From assembly GCA_013285505.1 (NCBI GenBank), contig CP053450.1, forward strand, positions 3,952,796 through 4,016,795: a stretch of DNA of 64,000 bases. The letters run 5' to 3'. The position numbers were made by a program, and so were the translations under genes. The notes below the pieces were generated by a model. It saw only the letters and a program-made list of their open reading frames with translations, ran no database searches and was not told the DNA's origin. This DNA comes from Planctomycetota bacterium. GTDB taxonomy: Bacteria > Planctomycetota > Phycisphaerae > Phycisphaerales > UBA1924. Within the stretch, counting starts at the first letter, position 1. Each line of letters begins with the position of its first letter. Positions 29,211 to 38,811 of the stretch are shown here, piece by piece.

Positions 29211-30440
29211 ATGCGCGCGCGCACCATCACCCTCTCCGCCCTGCTCTCCTGCTGCTCCACGGCCGCTCTTGCGCAGGAGTATCAGATCCACGTCATCGAG
29301 GCCCTCTCCGAGTTCGGCATCCCCGAGGCGTACCTCTCCGGCGTCAACGACTCGGGCACCGCCGTGGGCACCATGACCTACACCACCCAGGACTCCAACG
29401 GGAACTCCCACACCACCTACCACGGCTACGTGTGGACGCCGGACGGGGGCCCGGTGGTCAACCAGGAACCGTCCGGATACAGCGACATCAACGAGCGGGG
29501 CGACATCCTCGCCGGGTCGGCGATCTACTTCGCCGACGGGCGCACACGCTTCATGTCGGCGGTGCCGGGTGACCGATCGGTCGGCGGCGCGTCGATCAAC
29601 GACTCGGGAGTCGTGGCGGGCACATCCACCTACCGCTTCTACAGCGGCTGCCGCTACGAGCGTCGCGCGGTCATGTGGTCCGAGGCGACTGACACGGTCA
29701 ACCTCGAGGCGTTCGTGCCCTCCGCCGACGTCGGCCGCGACATCAACAACGTTGACGAGATGGTGGGCGTCGCGAGCTTCACCGGCTCCTGCGGCGACTT
29801 CGAGGCCTTCCTCTACCGGGCGGGCACCGACGAGTGGGTCGACCTGCACTCCATGCTGGTCGGCGACGGGCCCGGCATCACCGAGGCCCACGCCATCAAC
29901 GACCTCGGTCAGGTGGCCGGCGAGGGCTGGAACGGCACCTTCGCCTCGGCGTGGCTGTGGGACGAGGCCGCGGGCTTCACCTTCCTGCCCGCGCTCAAGG
30001 ACGGCGACCGAGACCGAGTGATCCCCTACGGGCTCAACTCCGCCGGCTCGATGGTCGGTTCCGCAGCCACCGACGGCTGGGCCGATCACCGCGCCTTCAT
30101 CTGGGACGAGACCAACGGCATGCGCGACCTCAACGACCTCGTCGATCTGCCGCAGGACTTCATCCTCGACCGCGCCGTCGAGATCAGCGAAGCGGGCGTC
30201 ATCATCGGCGACGGCCACTGGGGCCCGGGCTTCGGCACGGGCGTCGCGTTCGTGCTGATGCCGCTGGGCGACGCGTGCCCGGCCGACTTCAACGACGACG
30301 GCGATGTCAACACCCTCGACGTCCTGGCCTTCCTTAACGCCTGGAACGCAGATCAAGGGAACGCAGACTTCAATCAGGACGGCGACATCAACACGCTGGA
30401 CGTCCTGGACTTCCTCAACGCCTGGAACGCCGGCTGCTGA
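29211..30440 (+). CDS. Secreted HAF-repeat protein with GC-dockerin tail
   Basis: The 409-residue protein has a signal peptide to AALAQ and HAF-type repeats of about 45 residues: YLSGVNDSGTAVGTMTY, SDINERGDILAGSAIYF, ASINDSGVVAGTSTY, HAINDLGQVAGEGWNG, YGLNSAGSMVGSAATDG and EISEAGVIIGDGHWG. Each has the 'IN..G.VVG' core of that family, and FVWTPDGG-like segments link them. Two dockerin loops end in Gly-Cys. HAF proteins have no known enzymatic role. ATG 29211 is preferred; a GTG four codons upstream (29199) is also in frame. Confidence 0.82.
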   Translation: MRARTITLSALLSCCSTAALAQEYQIHVIEALSEFGIPEAYLSGVNDSGTAVGTMTYTTQDSNGNSHTTYHGYVWTPDGGPVVNQEPSGYSDINERGDILAGSAIYFADGRTRFMSAVPGDRSVGGASINDSGVVAGTSTYRFYSGCRYERRAVMWSEATDTVNLEAFVPSADVGRDINNVDEMVGVASFTGSCGDFEAFLYRAGTDEWVDLHSMLVGDGPGITEAHAINDLGQVAGEGWNGTFASAWLWDEAAGFTFLPALKDGDRDRVIPYGLNSAGSMVGSAATDGWADHRAFIWDETNGMRDLNDLVDLPQDFILDRAVEISEAGVIIGDGHWGPGFGTGVAFVLMPLGDACPADFNDDGDVNTLDVLAFLNAWNADQGNADFNQDGDINTLDVLDFLNAWNAGC

Positions 30441-30471
30441 GCCGCGCAACTCGAACACCCGGAGACGCCCG

Positions 30472-32575
30472 ATGACACCCCGCGCCCACTTCTCCGCAGG
30501 CCTCGCCGCGATCGCGCTGTGCGCGGTGCCCGGGCTCGCCGATCCCCCGCTGTACCACGTCCGGACGATGGGGCCCGCCCTCGAGGCGTCCTACCCCGGC
30601 AACCTGTATCTCAGCAGCCAGTTCCGCGCCATCAACCAGGCGGGCGACGCCGTCGGCGAGGTGGGCCTCGACAACGGGCTGCAGCACGCGTTCATCTACA
30701 CCGTCGAGCACGGCGTCGTCGAACTGCCGCTGGTCAACGGCGCCCCCGCCACGCAGGCCATGGACCTGACCGACCGCGACGAGAACGGCGAGATCATCAT
30801 CGTCGGCGGCGGCGTGTACGGGGTCCACGACTACGCCATCACCGCGGTGATCTGGCGGTTCTCCACGGTCACCGGCGAGGTGCTCGAGACCCGCGACGTC
30901 GGCAACCTGCAGGGCTTCGACGAGGGCAAACTCTTCGTCGTCAACAACAACGGCATCGCGTTGGGCAAGCAGGGCGAGAACGTCTTCGGCACCGTCACAA
31001 AGTACGACGTGCACACCGGAGAGCTCGAGCAGTTCGGGTTCCCCGCACTCCCCGTGGATCTCAACGACGCCGGGCAGATGGTCGGCGGCACCTACGTGGG
31101 AGACCTCGACGGCAACCTCACGCAGATGAGCATCCCCCCGGACTGCACCAGCCTGACGCTCACCGGCATCAACAGCCGAGGCTGGCTCGTCGGGCGCGCG
31201 GGCCGCCCCTACTCCGACGGGCGCGGGCCGCAGGCTGGCCAACTGGGTGCGCTACACCGACACGGGATGGCACGTGCCGGTCCCGGGCAGCCCGTGGGAC
31301 TCCGGCTTCGCCATGAACACACACGGCGACATCACCATCGGCCTCGGCCCGGGGTGGGACGGCGGGATCTACCTCGCCGACGAGGATCAGGTCTACGTGC
31401 TGTCCTCGCAGCTGGACGACGAGTTCGACGGGGTGTTCGACCCCGCGTACGCCTACGGCATCAACGACAATCTGCAGGTCACCGCGTCCTCCGGCCACGC
31501 CGTGCTGCTGACGCCGCTGGGCCGGATGATCATCCCCGGCGATGTCAACGGCGACGCCGAGGTAAACCACGACGATCATTGCGCATGGATGGCCTCGCCG
31601 ATCGATCTCGACGGCGACGGCGACATCGACGACGACGACGAGCAGTGGCTCATCGATCGGCTCGCCGTGTTCGGGTTCATCTACCGAGACTGCAACAACA
31701 ACGGGATCAACGACCACTGCGACATCACCGAGGGCGCAAGCAACGACTGCAACCGCAACGGTGTCCCCGACGAGTGCGAGGACGACTGCGACGGCAACGG
31801 CATCCCCGACGAGTGCGAGGCCGACTGCAACGGCAACGGCATCCCCGACCCGTGCGATATCGCCGACGGCACGAGCCAGGACTGCAACGGCAACGGGATC
31901 CCCGACGAGTGCGACGGTGCCGACACGGTCGAGGCGGGCGTCGTCTACGACCCGCCGCAGCGGCTCTTCAGCGACGCCACGTTCACCGACACCGTGCTGG
32001 TGACCGAGCCGGGCATCATCGCGGATGTGGACTTCGCCCTCCGCGACAACTTCCGCATCGGTCAGACCACCGTCAGGATCAGCCACGCCGGAGTCACCGT
32101 CACCGTGATCGACCGGCCGGGAGACCCGGCCTACTCCGACGGCTTTGTCAATCTCAGCTACGACATCACACTGGACGACGAGGGCGCCGGGCCCAACATC
32201 GAGACCGTCGGCGACTACTGCTGCCGGTTCGAGGGCGTCGTGTCACCACCCGCCTACCGACCGCACGAGCCGCTCAGCGCCTTCGACGGCCTGCCGCGTG
32301 AGGGCCTGTGGACCTTCGAGTTCATCGGCGGCTTCGCCCAGACCTTCGACCCGAAGCTCTCGGCGTGGAGCCTGCGCATCACCGACGAGGCGGTCGACCC
32401 GGGAGACTGCTGCCCCGCCGATTTCAACGACGACGGCGATGTCAACACCCTCGACGTCCTCGCCTTCCTCAACGCCTGGAACGACGGCGAGACCGCCGGC
32501 GATTTCAACGGGGACGGTGACATCAACACGTTGGACGTCCTGGACTTCCTCAACGCGTGGAACGCCGGCTGCTGA
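30472..32575 (+). CDS. Secreted HAF / NGIPDEC-repeat / P-domain protein with GC-dockerin tail (frameshifted)
   Basis: Repaired length is 700 residues. Order: signal peptide; HAF-like repeats (~30-340); a dockerin-I-like segment (GDVNGDAEVNHDDHCAWM, then DLDGDGDIDDDDEQWLIDRL); five calcium-binding DCNGNGIPDEC-type repeats (~405-480); a proprotein-convertase P-domain-like beta-sandwich (~485-640; FTDTVLVTEPGIIADVDFAL and GLWTFEFIGGFAQTFDPKLSAWSLRI); and the GC-dockerin. One extra base at GGGCGCG (31219-31225) breaks the frame; repair gives GRPYSDGAGRRLANWVRYTD. P-domains usually help fold proteases, but no protease domain is present here. This is the last gene of the secreted cluster. Confidence 0.82.
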
Positions 32576-32708
32576 ATCATTCCTGCAACGCGTTCTCTTT
32601 TGATAGTTTCATCCCACTCCGTCGCAACTCGGATGCTTTTGTCTCGAATAATAGGTGTGCCGGGGAACGGTTCCCCGCCCGAAGCACGCCGTTTTGGAAG
32701 AGAACAAA

Positions 32709-33266
32709 ATGCTGTCCGAGATGATGCAGACGCTGCAGGACCCGCACGCACGCCACGCGGTGCTGGTTCACTTCCCGATCGTCCTGAGCCTCGTGGGCTT
32801 CCTGCTGACCGCCGTCCTCGCCGCCACCCGATTCAAGAACCAGACCCTGCGGTGGGTGGCGGTCGCCTGTTTCCTCGCTGGCTCGGCCGGAGCCGGGCTC
32901 GCAGCCGGCGCGGGCGAGGAGTCCGAAGAGCAGATCGAAGACACCCAGGCCCTCACCGCCGCCGAAGAACAAGCGATCTCCAGACACGAATCGCTCGGCG
33001 AGGGTGGATGGATGTGGCCCCTCGGCGCGGGCGCCCTGGTCGCGCTCACCGCCGTGCGGAAGCGTAAGCTGCAGATCGGCGTGGGGATCGCATCCGTCGC
33101 GGCCGGGGCGGGTGTCGCCGGCTGGGTCGGCTGGACAGGCCACACCGGTGGAGCCATCGTCTACCAGCACGGGCTCGGTGTCCCGGCGCGCAGCTCGGGG
33201 CTCCAGACCGACGCGGCCCGAACCAACCCCGCTGATCCGCCGCGCAGCCACGAAGACGACGACTAG
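32709..33266 (+). CDS. DUF2231-like membrane protein
   Basis: The 185-residue protein starts with DPHARHAVLVHFPIVLSLVGFLLTAV, the His-rich opening and first transmembrane helix of DUF2231 proteins. Three further hydrophobic segments follow at ~45-62, ~98-112 and ~120-140. An acidic loop (EESEEQIEDTQALTAAEEQ) separates the second and third. The C-terminus is polar. The family is related to proteins of redox or haem metabolism but has no proven role. ATG 32709 is chosen because the conserved motif starts eight residues later; an upstream frame exists from 32655. Confidence 0.75.
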   Translation: MLSEMMQTLQDPHARHAVLVHFPIVLSLVGFLLTAVLAATRFKNQTLRWVAVACFLAGSAGAGLAAGAGEESEEQIEDTQALTAAEEQAISRHESLGEGGWMWPLGAGALVALTAVRKRKLQIGVGIASVAAGAGVAGWVGWTGHTGGAIVYQHGLGVPARSSGLQTDAARTNPADPPRSHEDDD

Positions 33267-33319
33267 GCCGCCCGCCGCCCGGCCGCACGCCGGTTGAGCA
33301 CGCGAACTACGCTGCCCCC

Positions 33320-34174
33320 ATGCGGTTCACCTTCCTCGGCACCGGCACCAGTTCGGGCGTCCCCGCCATCGGGTGCTCGTGCGCGGTCTGCCGGTCCGAC
33401 GACCCCCACGACCAGCGGCTCCGCACCAGCGGCGTGCTGCGGTTTACCGACCCCCGCGGCACCGAGCGCACCATCCTCATCGACGCCGGTCCCGACCTCC
33501 GCCAGCAGGCCTTGCGCGCGCAGCTCGACCGGCTCGACGCGATCCTCCTCACCCACAACCACGTCGACCACACCTGGGGGCTCGACGAGGTCCGCCGCTT
33601 CAACGTCGTGATGGACGCCCCGATCGACGTCTACGCCGACGCCCACACCACCGATGGCATCCGCCGCGTGTTCGCCCACATCTTCGACAAGGCCAGCAAC
33701 ATCCAGAAGTCGTTCGTCGCGACGCTGATCCCCAACCGCGTCCGCCCGGGGCACCCGTTCGAGCTGTTCGGCCTGCGGGTCACGCCGCTGGCCCTGCTGC
33801 ACGGCCGGCTGCCGGTCATCGGCTACCGATTCGACCCGACCGACGAGCTGACCGACACTCTGGCCGAAGCCCAGACCGACGTGCAGTCCGACGCGGTCAG
33901 CATCCTCCCGCTGGCCTACTGCACCGATGTCTCGGCGATCCCCCCAGAGACCTGGGCTCAGCTCGAGGGCCTCAACACCCTCGTCCTCGACGCCCTCCGC
34001 CACCGCCACCACCCGACCCACCTCACGCTCGATCAGGCGGTCGAGATCGCCGAACAGGTCGGGGCCCGACGCACCTGGTTCGTCCACATGAGCCACAACC
34101 TGCCGCACGCCGAGACCAACGAGGACCTGCCCGAAGGCATCGCCCTGGCCCACGACGGGCTCGTCCTGGGCTGA
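33320..34174 (+). CDS. MBL-fold metallo-hydrolase, PhnP/RNase Z-like
   Basis: A 284-residue protein opening FTFLGTGTSSGVPAIGCSCAVCRSDD, which is the PhnP-type start with a Cys-x-Cys-x2-Cys cluster. The zinc motif is THNHVDHTWGLDEVRRF; further ligands are His in ALLHGRLPVIGYRF, Asp in YCTDVSAIP and the final His in FVHMSHNLPH. PhnP is a cyclic phosphodiesterase of phosphonate metabolism, but no phn genes are nearby, so the substrate is open (PhnP-like, nucleotide or tRNA-related). The next gene starts 38 bases downstream. Confidence 0.85.
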   Translation: MRFTFLGTGTSSGVPAIGCSCAVCRSDDPHDQRLRTSGVLRFTDPRGTERTILIDAGPDLRQQALRAQLDRLDAILLTHNHVDHTWGLDEVRRFNVVMDAPIDVYADAHTTDGIRRVFAHIFDKASNIQKSFVATLIPNRVRPGHPFELFGLRVTPLALLHGRLPVIGYRFDPTDELTDTLAEAQTDVQSDAVSILPLAYCTDVSAIPPETWAQLEGLNTLVLDALRHRHHPTHLTLDQAVEIAEQVGARRTWFVHMSHNLPHAETNEDLPEGIALAHDGLVLG

Positions 34175-34212
34175 GTCTCCGGCGGGCCGCGGGGCGTTCC
34201 CTACCCTTCCCT

Positions 34213-34515
34213 ATGGACCCTGACGACCAAGTCTGCCTCTGCTACCGCGTCTCGCTCCGCAAGATCCGGGGGTATCTGCTGCGTGAGGACCCGCCGGTCG
34301 CCTCGCTGATCTCCGAGTGCCTCGACGCCGGGACCGGTTGCGGCTGGTGCGTGCCCTTCCTCAAGCACCTGCACGCCCAGCATGTCGCGGGCCAGACGCC
34401 CGATCTCAAGATCTCGCCGCAGCGGTACTCCGAGGCCCGGACCGGCTTCCACAAGTCCGGCGAGCGGGACGAGGGCACCGTCCGCGATGCCACCGAGGGC
34501 GGGTCGGAGACCTGA
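34213..34515 (+). CDS. BFD-like [2Fe-2S]-binding protein
   Basis: A 100-residue protein with the bacterioferritin-associated ferredoxin pattern: Cys8-x-Cys10 in VCLCYRV and Cys43-x2-Cys46 in GTGCGWC, i.e. C-x-C-x32-C-x2-C. BFD proteins reduce ferric iron stored in bacterioferritin; the same fold occurs as a domain in nitrite reductases and NifU. No bacterioferritin is in the window. The last ~40 residues are polar and not part of the fold. The stop faces the convergent TPR/alpha-CTD gene across a shared strong palindrome. Confidence 0.85.
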   Translation: MDPDDQVCLCYRVSLRKIRGYLLREDPPVASLISECLDAGTGCGWCVPFLKHLHAQHVAGQTPDLKISPQRYSEARTGFHKSGERDEGTVRDATEGGSET

Positions 34516-34520
34516 TCGCG

Positions 34521-34553
34521 CAAAGAAAAGCCCTGTGCGCGCGCACAGGGCTT
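34521..34553 (-). terminator. Bidirectional-type terminator between convergent genes
   Basis: The perfect 26-base palindrome AAGCCCTGTGCG/CGCGCACAGGGCTT spans 34528-34553. Read on the minus strand it is followed by TTTTCTTTG (34529-34521), so it ends the TPR/alpha-CTD transcript; on the plus strand the tail (GTGGGG) is poor. Confidence 0.8.
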
Positions 34554-34588
34554 GTGGGGTGTGGCAGAGTGGTCCGCTCAGGCCGCGA

Positions 34589-35536
34589 TCAGACGATCTC
34601 GTCCTCTTCCAGCGTCCGCAGCGACAGGCCGCTCTCGTGCAGGCGTTCCCGCACCTCGACCAGCGATGTCGCGCCGAAGTTCTTGACACCCATCAGCTCG
34701 GCCTCGGTGTGGCTGGCCAGGTCGCCGAGGGTCTGGATGTTGAGCAGCTGCAGGGCCCGGCGGGCACGCACCGAGAGGTTCAGGTCGGTGACCGGCTTGC
34801 CGAGCACCGCCTCCTTGCCGGCGTTCTTGAGCTTCTCCATGATCGCCCGGCGGGCGGCGCGGTGGGCGTCCTCGAGGCCCTGGCCGAGACGCAGGCCCTT
34901 GGCCGAGAGCATCCGCTTGATCTCGAGCAGGCTCGACTCGCCGAAGTTCTTGTAGCTCATCAGCTCGGCCTCGGTGTAGCGGAGCAGCTCGCCGAGCGTC
35001 CGGATGTTCATCTTCTTCAGGCAGGTGCGCGCGCGCACCGAGAGCTCGAAGTCCGTCACCGGCGTGTCGAGCAGCGCCTTGCGCTTGAAGATGTCGCGGT
35101 CCTGCTCTTCCTCGACCATCATCTCGCGGCTGGCCTGGACGTCCTTCATGAACAGCCTTGCGCGCGCATGGTTGGGGTTGGTCTCGAGGATCTGCCGCAG
35201 GCATCGCTCGGCCTTGATGTAGTAGCCGCTGTCCTCGTAGAGGACCGCGAGGTTCATCAGGGCGTTGATCGGCGCGGGCTTGAATTCGCAGACCCGCTCG
35301 TAGAGGTCGATGGCCTCTTCGTCGTGCCCGGTGAGGTCGAGCAGGTAGGCCAGGCGGAAGACGACCGCCGCGTTGGTCGGGTCGGCCGCGACGGCCTTGC
35401 GGAACTCCGCGATCGCCAGTTCACGGTCGCCGTCGGCCTCGGCGGCCCGGGCGGCGTCGGTGTGCTTCTGGGCGACCTCGGCGTCGCGCTTGGCCGACTC
35501 AACGCCGATCATCATGTCCAGTGGGTCGTTCGACAT
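34589..35536 (-). CDS. TPR protein with two RNA polymerase alpha-CTD-like domains
   Basis: This 315-residue protein has three TPR units at ~25-130 (DRELAIAEFRKAVAADPTNA, EEAIDLYERVCEFKPAPINA and YIKAERCLRQILETNPNHA). Two copies of the alpha-subunit C-terminal domain follow, at ~155-225 (ELSVRARTCLKKMNIRTLGELLRYTEAELMSYKNFGESSLLEIKRML) and ~240-310 (NLSVRARRALQLLNIQTLGDLASHTEAELMGVKNFGATSLVEVRERL). In RNA polymerase this fold contacts UP-element DNA and activators. A complete alpha subunit is not encoded here; only the CTD is reused. A GAGGAGC box precedes the ATG. It may be a transcription or DNA-binding scaffold. The fold is certain from the LSVRA...LGEL...KNFG pattern; the role is inference. 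Confidence 0.85.
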   Translation of the reverse strand: MSNDPLDMMIGVESAKRDAEVAQKHTDAARAAEADGDRELAIAEFRKAVAADPTNAAVVFRLAYLLDLTGHDEEAIDLYERVCEFKPAPINALMNLAVLYEDSGYYIKAERCLRQILETNPNHARARLFMKDVQASREMMVEEEQDRDIFKRKALLDTPVTDFELSVRARTCLKKMNIRTLGELLRYTEAELMSYKNFGESSLLEIKRMLSAKGLRLGQGLEDAHRAARRAIMEKLKNAGKEAVLGKPVTDLNLSVRARRALQLLNIQTLGDLASHTEAELMGVKNFGATSLVEVRERLHESGLSLRTLEEDEIV

Positions 35537-35752
35537 CGAAGCTCCTCGCTGCAGCGTTCCGCGCTCGGCCCCACGGGCGATTCCCGCGGGTCCGTCGCGT
35601 TTCTGGTGGTTTCTGGTGGTCCTCGGTCAGCAACAACTATAGATCGGTCGTCGGGCACGCTCCAGCGGGGCCCGTGGGGGCCTGCCGAGGCCCATGGTGC
35701 CCCAGGAGGGTGCCTCGGGCCGGGGTGAGAGCCAACGCGCGATCCCTCGGGA

Positions 35753-37397
35753 TCACGCCTCGCCCGGCATCCCCGCGGCTGGGGCCTCGGTCGGGGCCGC
35801 GGTCGGGGCCGCGGTCGGGGCCGGCAGGGTGTCAAGGTCCTCCAGACGGCCGCCGGCCGAGGTCCCGAGCACGTCGAAGGACTTCCATTTGCCCCGCATG
35901 AAGCGGACGGTCATGAGGATGCCCAGCACGATGAGGTAGAGGCTGGCGCCGATCCAGGGCCCCATCGAGCCGAGCTGCGGCGCCAGCCGCAGCAGCCCGT
36001 AGCCGAGCCCCACCACGCACGTCCACGACGCGACGACCGTGACCACGCCGGGCCACAGGGTGTCGCCCGCGCCGCGCAGGGCGGCGGCTCATCGTGAAGA
36101 CCAGGGCGTCGAAGACCTGGAAGACCGCGGCCGCGATGATCATGAGCGAGCCGACCCGCAGCAGCGCGGCCGCGGCCTCGGGGTCGGTCTCCTTGAGCGA
36201 CTCGGGCACGAAGACGTCGATCAGGTCCTCCCTGAACACCACGAACGCGAGCGCGCACGCCCCCATATAGCCCACCGTGATCCACGCCCCCAGCCACGCC
36301 CGCTTCTCGGCCAGATCGTGCCGTTTCATGCCGATGCACTTGCCCACAATCGTGGCCACGGCGATCGACATTCCCGCGGCCGGCATGAACGAGAGGTGCA
36401 TGTAGCGCAGGGCGATCCAGCCGGCGGTGTTGGCGGTGGTCTTGGCCGACTCGACGGCGGCGTCGAGTTGGTCGGGGGGCAGGTCCAGGAGCCTCGCTTT
36501 GGCCGCGCCCCCGGCCGCGAGCATGTAGGCCATGAGGAACGCCCAGCAGAGCATCTCGTTGAGGAACATGACCCCGGCGGGCCAGCCGAGTTTGAGCACA
36601 TCGCGCATGTGGGCCACCGAGGGCCTCCACGCCGCGCGGGTGCGGTAGAGCCGGTTCATCGAGGGGCTGAGGAACACGGCCATCAGGATGCCGAGTTCGA
36701 TCAGCGCACCGACGATCGTCCCCCACGCGGCCCCGGCGACGCCCATCGGTGCCACATTCAGGGTCTCGGCGACGGACTGGAAGACGCCGGCGAACGGTGT
36801 GGCCTCCGGCGGGCCGGCCGTGCCGTAGATCAGCACGGCGTTGAGCACGACGTTGATGACGTTGGCCGCGAGTGCCGCGACCATCACGATCGCGGGCCGG
36901 TGGAGGCCGAAGAAGAAGTGCGCGATGCCCCGCGAGGCGAGGATGAAGAACGCGCCGATGATGTTGATCTGCGCGTATTCGGTCTCGAGGGCGACCAGTT
37001 CGGGCGGGTGGTTCATCCACCGGAAGATCGTGGGCAGGAGCAGGCCGTAGGGGATCAGCATCACCGCCCAGACCAGCGACATCCAGAGCACCGACCAGCC
37101 GTAGGCGCTGCCGCGCTCGGGGCGGCCCGCGCCGAAGTGCTGCGAGACGAACGTGCTGACCACGCCCAGCACGCCCATGAGGACGCTGAGCGCGAGCCAC
37201 GCGGCCATGCCGCCGTTGCCCTGGGCGGCGACGTAGACCGGGTCGGGCGGCTGGATCTGGCTGACCATCATGCCGTCCACGAACTGCATGATGGTGTAGC
37301 TGGCCATCGTCACGACCGAGGGCGCAGCGATGATGAACATCTCCACGAGGGGATGCCGGCCGTCGGGCAGCGCGGATGTCCCACCGGGGGCGCTCAT
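35753..37397 (-). CDS. MATE family efflux transporter (frameshifted)
   Basis: After repair this is a 547-residue inner-membrane protein with twelve predicted helices. It begins LVEMFIIAAPSVVTMASYTIMQFVDGMMVSQI, the N-terminal MATE pattern, and has the mirrored half LKLGWPAGVMFLNEMLCWAFLMAYMLAAGG. The family exports drugs or dyes in exchange for Na+ or H+. An extra base at GGCGGCTC near 36083-36090 breaks the frame, and repair gives FTMSAALRGAGDTLWPGVVTVV, which matches the MATE repeat. The last ~45 residues are Pro/Ala-rich (APTAAPTAAPTEAPAAGMP). ATG at 37397 is used; the open frame begins at 37457. It follows the MFS gene on the same strand. Confidence 0.85.
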
Positions 37398-37507
37398 CGG
37401 GGGGCCTCTTGCGACGTTGTGTTGCGGCGGTGGCTCGTCCCGCGCGGGGTGCGCCACTCCGGTGACGCCGCGGGACCGCGAAGTCTATGGCCGGGCGAGC
37501 CCCCGCT

Positions 37508-38769
37508 TCACCCGCCGGGCGTCGATCGGCGTAGCGACCGGGCGATGGCCCACAGGACCGGGACCGCCGCGAGCGAGACGACCGCCCCCAGCAGCCACGC
37601 CGCCGGATAGCCCGAAACCGAGGCCACCCGCCCGCAGACCCGCGCCGACCACGACTCGCACAGGTTGGTTGCGCCCATGAAGGCGCTGAACTGCGTGGCC
37701 CCGATCTCCGGATCGGTCAGGTCCATGAAGACCGCGTACGAGGTCGCGGTGGTCGCCCCCACCATCGCGTAGACCGCCGTGAGGCCGAGGATCTCCGGCG
37801 AGAGCATCCCGCCGCCCCCGCCCGCCGGGAGCAGCGCGACCACGCCGGCCAGCGCGGCGACGGCGACGGCGGTGAGCACGACGCTCCACCCGGCCGCGCG
37901 CGCGGCCGAAGCGGTCGGCCAGCCTGCCCCCCCACGAACCCGCCCGCGATCGTCACCGCCAGCACAGGCGCGGCGAAGAACAGGCCGACCAGATCGGTCG
38001 GGTGTTCCCGGTCCCGCAGCATGACGCCCCCGACCGAGCCGACCATCTCGAACGCTGTTCCGGCGACTAGCGCGAAGGCGAGCCCGAGCCAGGTGCTGCG
38101 CGCGCGTAAACGCGCGAGGGCGTGGCCGATCGCCCGGACGCTGGCGCCGAGCCCGCCGCGGTTGGCGGCGCGGGTGTCCATCGGCCCCGCCAGGAGCAGC
38201 AGCACGCCGGAGCCCCACACCGCCAGCACCAGGCAGACCAGCACGGCGCCGGCCCCGATGTACTTCTCGGCCCAGAGCGAGGCCCCGCCGAAGATCCCGC
38301 GCGCGCACAGCATGCCCCCTTGCATCCACGCGTTGATCGAGCCGCGCTCTTCGGGCGGTGTGGTACGGATCGCCAGCGCATCGATCGCGACGTCCTGCGT
38401 CGCGGCGCAGAACGCGTGCACCACCAGCAGCGTCGTCACCAGCCCGACCGAGGACGCGAGGTCCACCCCCATCAGGGCCAGCAGCGGCAGCCCCATCAGG
38501 AACTGTGCCGACAGGATCCACGACCGCAGGCCCCACACGGGCGTCCGCACGGCGTCCACCATCGGGGCCCACAGGAACTTGAGCGCCCAGGGCAGGACCA
38601 GGAGCGAGGTGATCGCCGTGACCTTGTCCACCGGCATCCCCGCGTCGCGGAGCCGCACCGGCAGCGCCCACCACACATACCCGATCGGTGCACCCTCGCT
38701 GAAATACAGGCACGCAAACAGCAGCCGGCGCCGAACGGGGGTCAGGCCTGTGGGCGTCGGGGTGGAGAT
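37508..38769 (-). CDS. MFS transporter, AmpG/sugar-permease-like (frameshifted, unusual start)
   Basis: The 419-residue protein has twelve hydrophobic segments. It begins RRLLFACLYFSEGAPIGYVWWALPVRLRD, typical of AmpG/major facilitator permeases, and contains FCAATQDVAIDALAIRT, the second-half marker of that group. Two frame breaks occur at the same place: a run of seven C near 37924-37930 and a GCGCGCGC tract near 37900-37908; repair gives GGRLADRFGRAR. No ATG, GTG or TTG exists upstream of the first helix: the best ribosome site (AGAGGAG) leads to an ATC codon at 38769. The next possible start, GTG 38676, is inside helix 1. The 5' end may hold another sequence error. The substrate is unknown. 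Confidence 0.7.
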
Positions 38770-38811
38770 CGTCGCTCCTCTGGGCTGCTCCGGCGGGGGC
38801 GGGCCGGGGGG

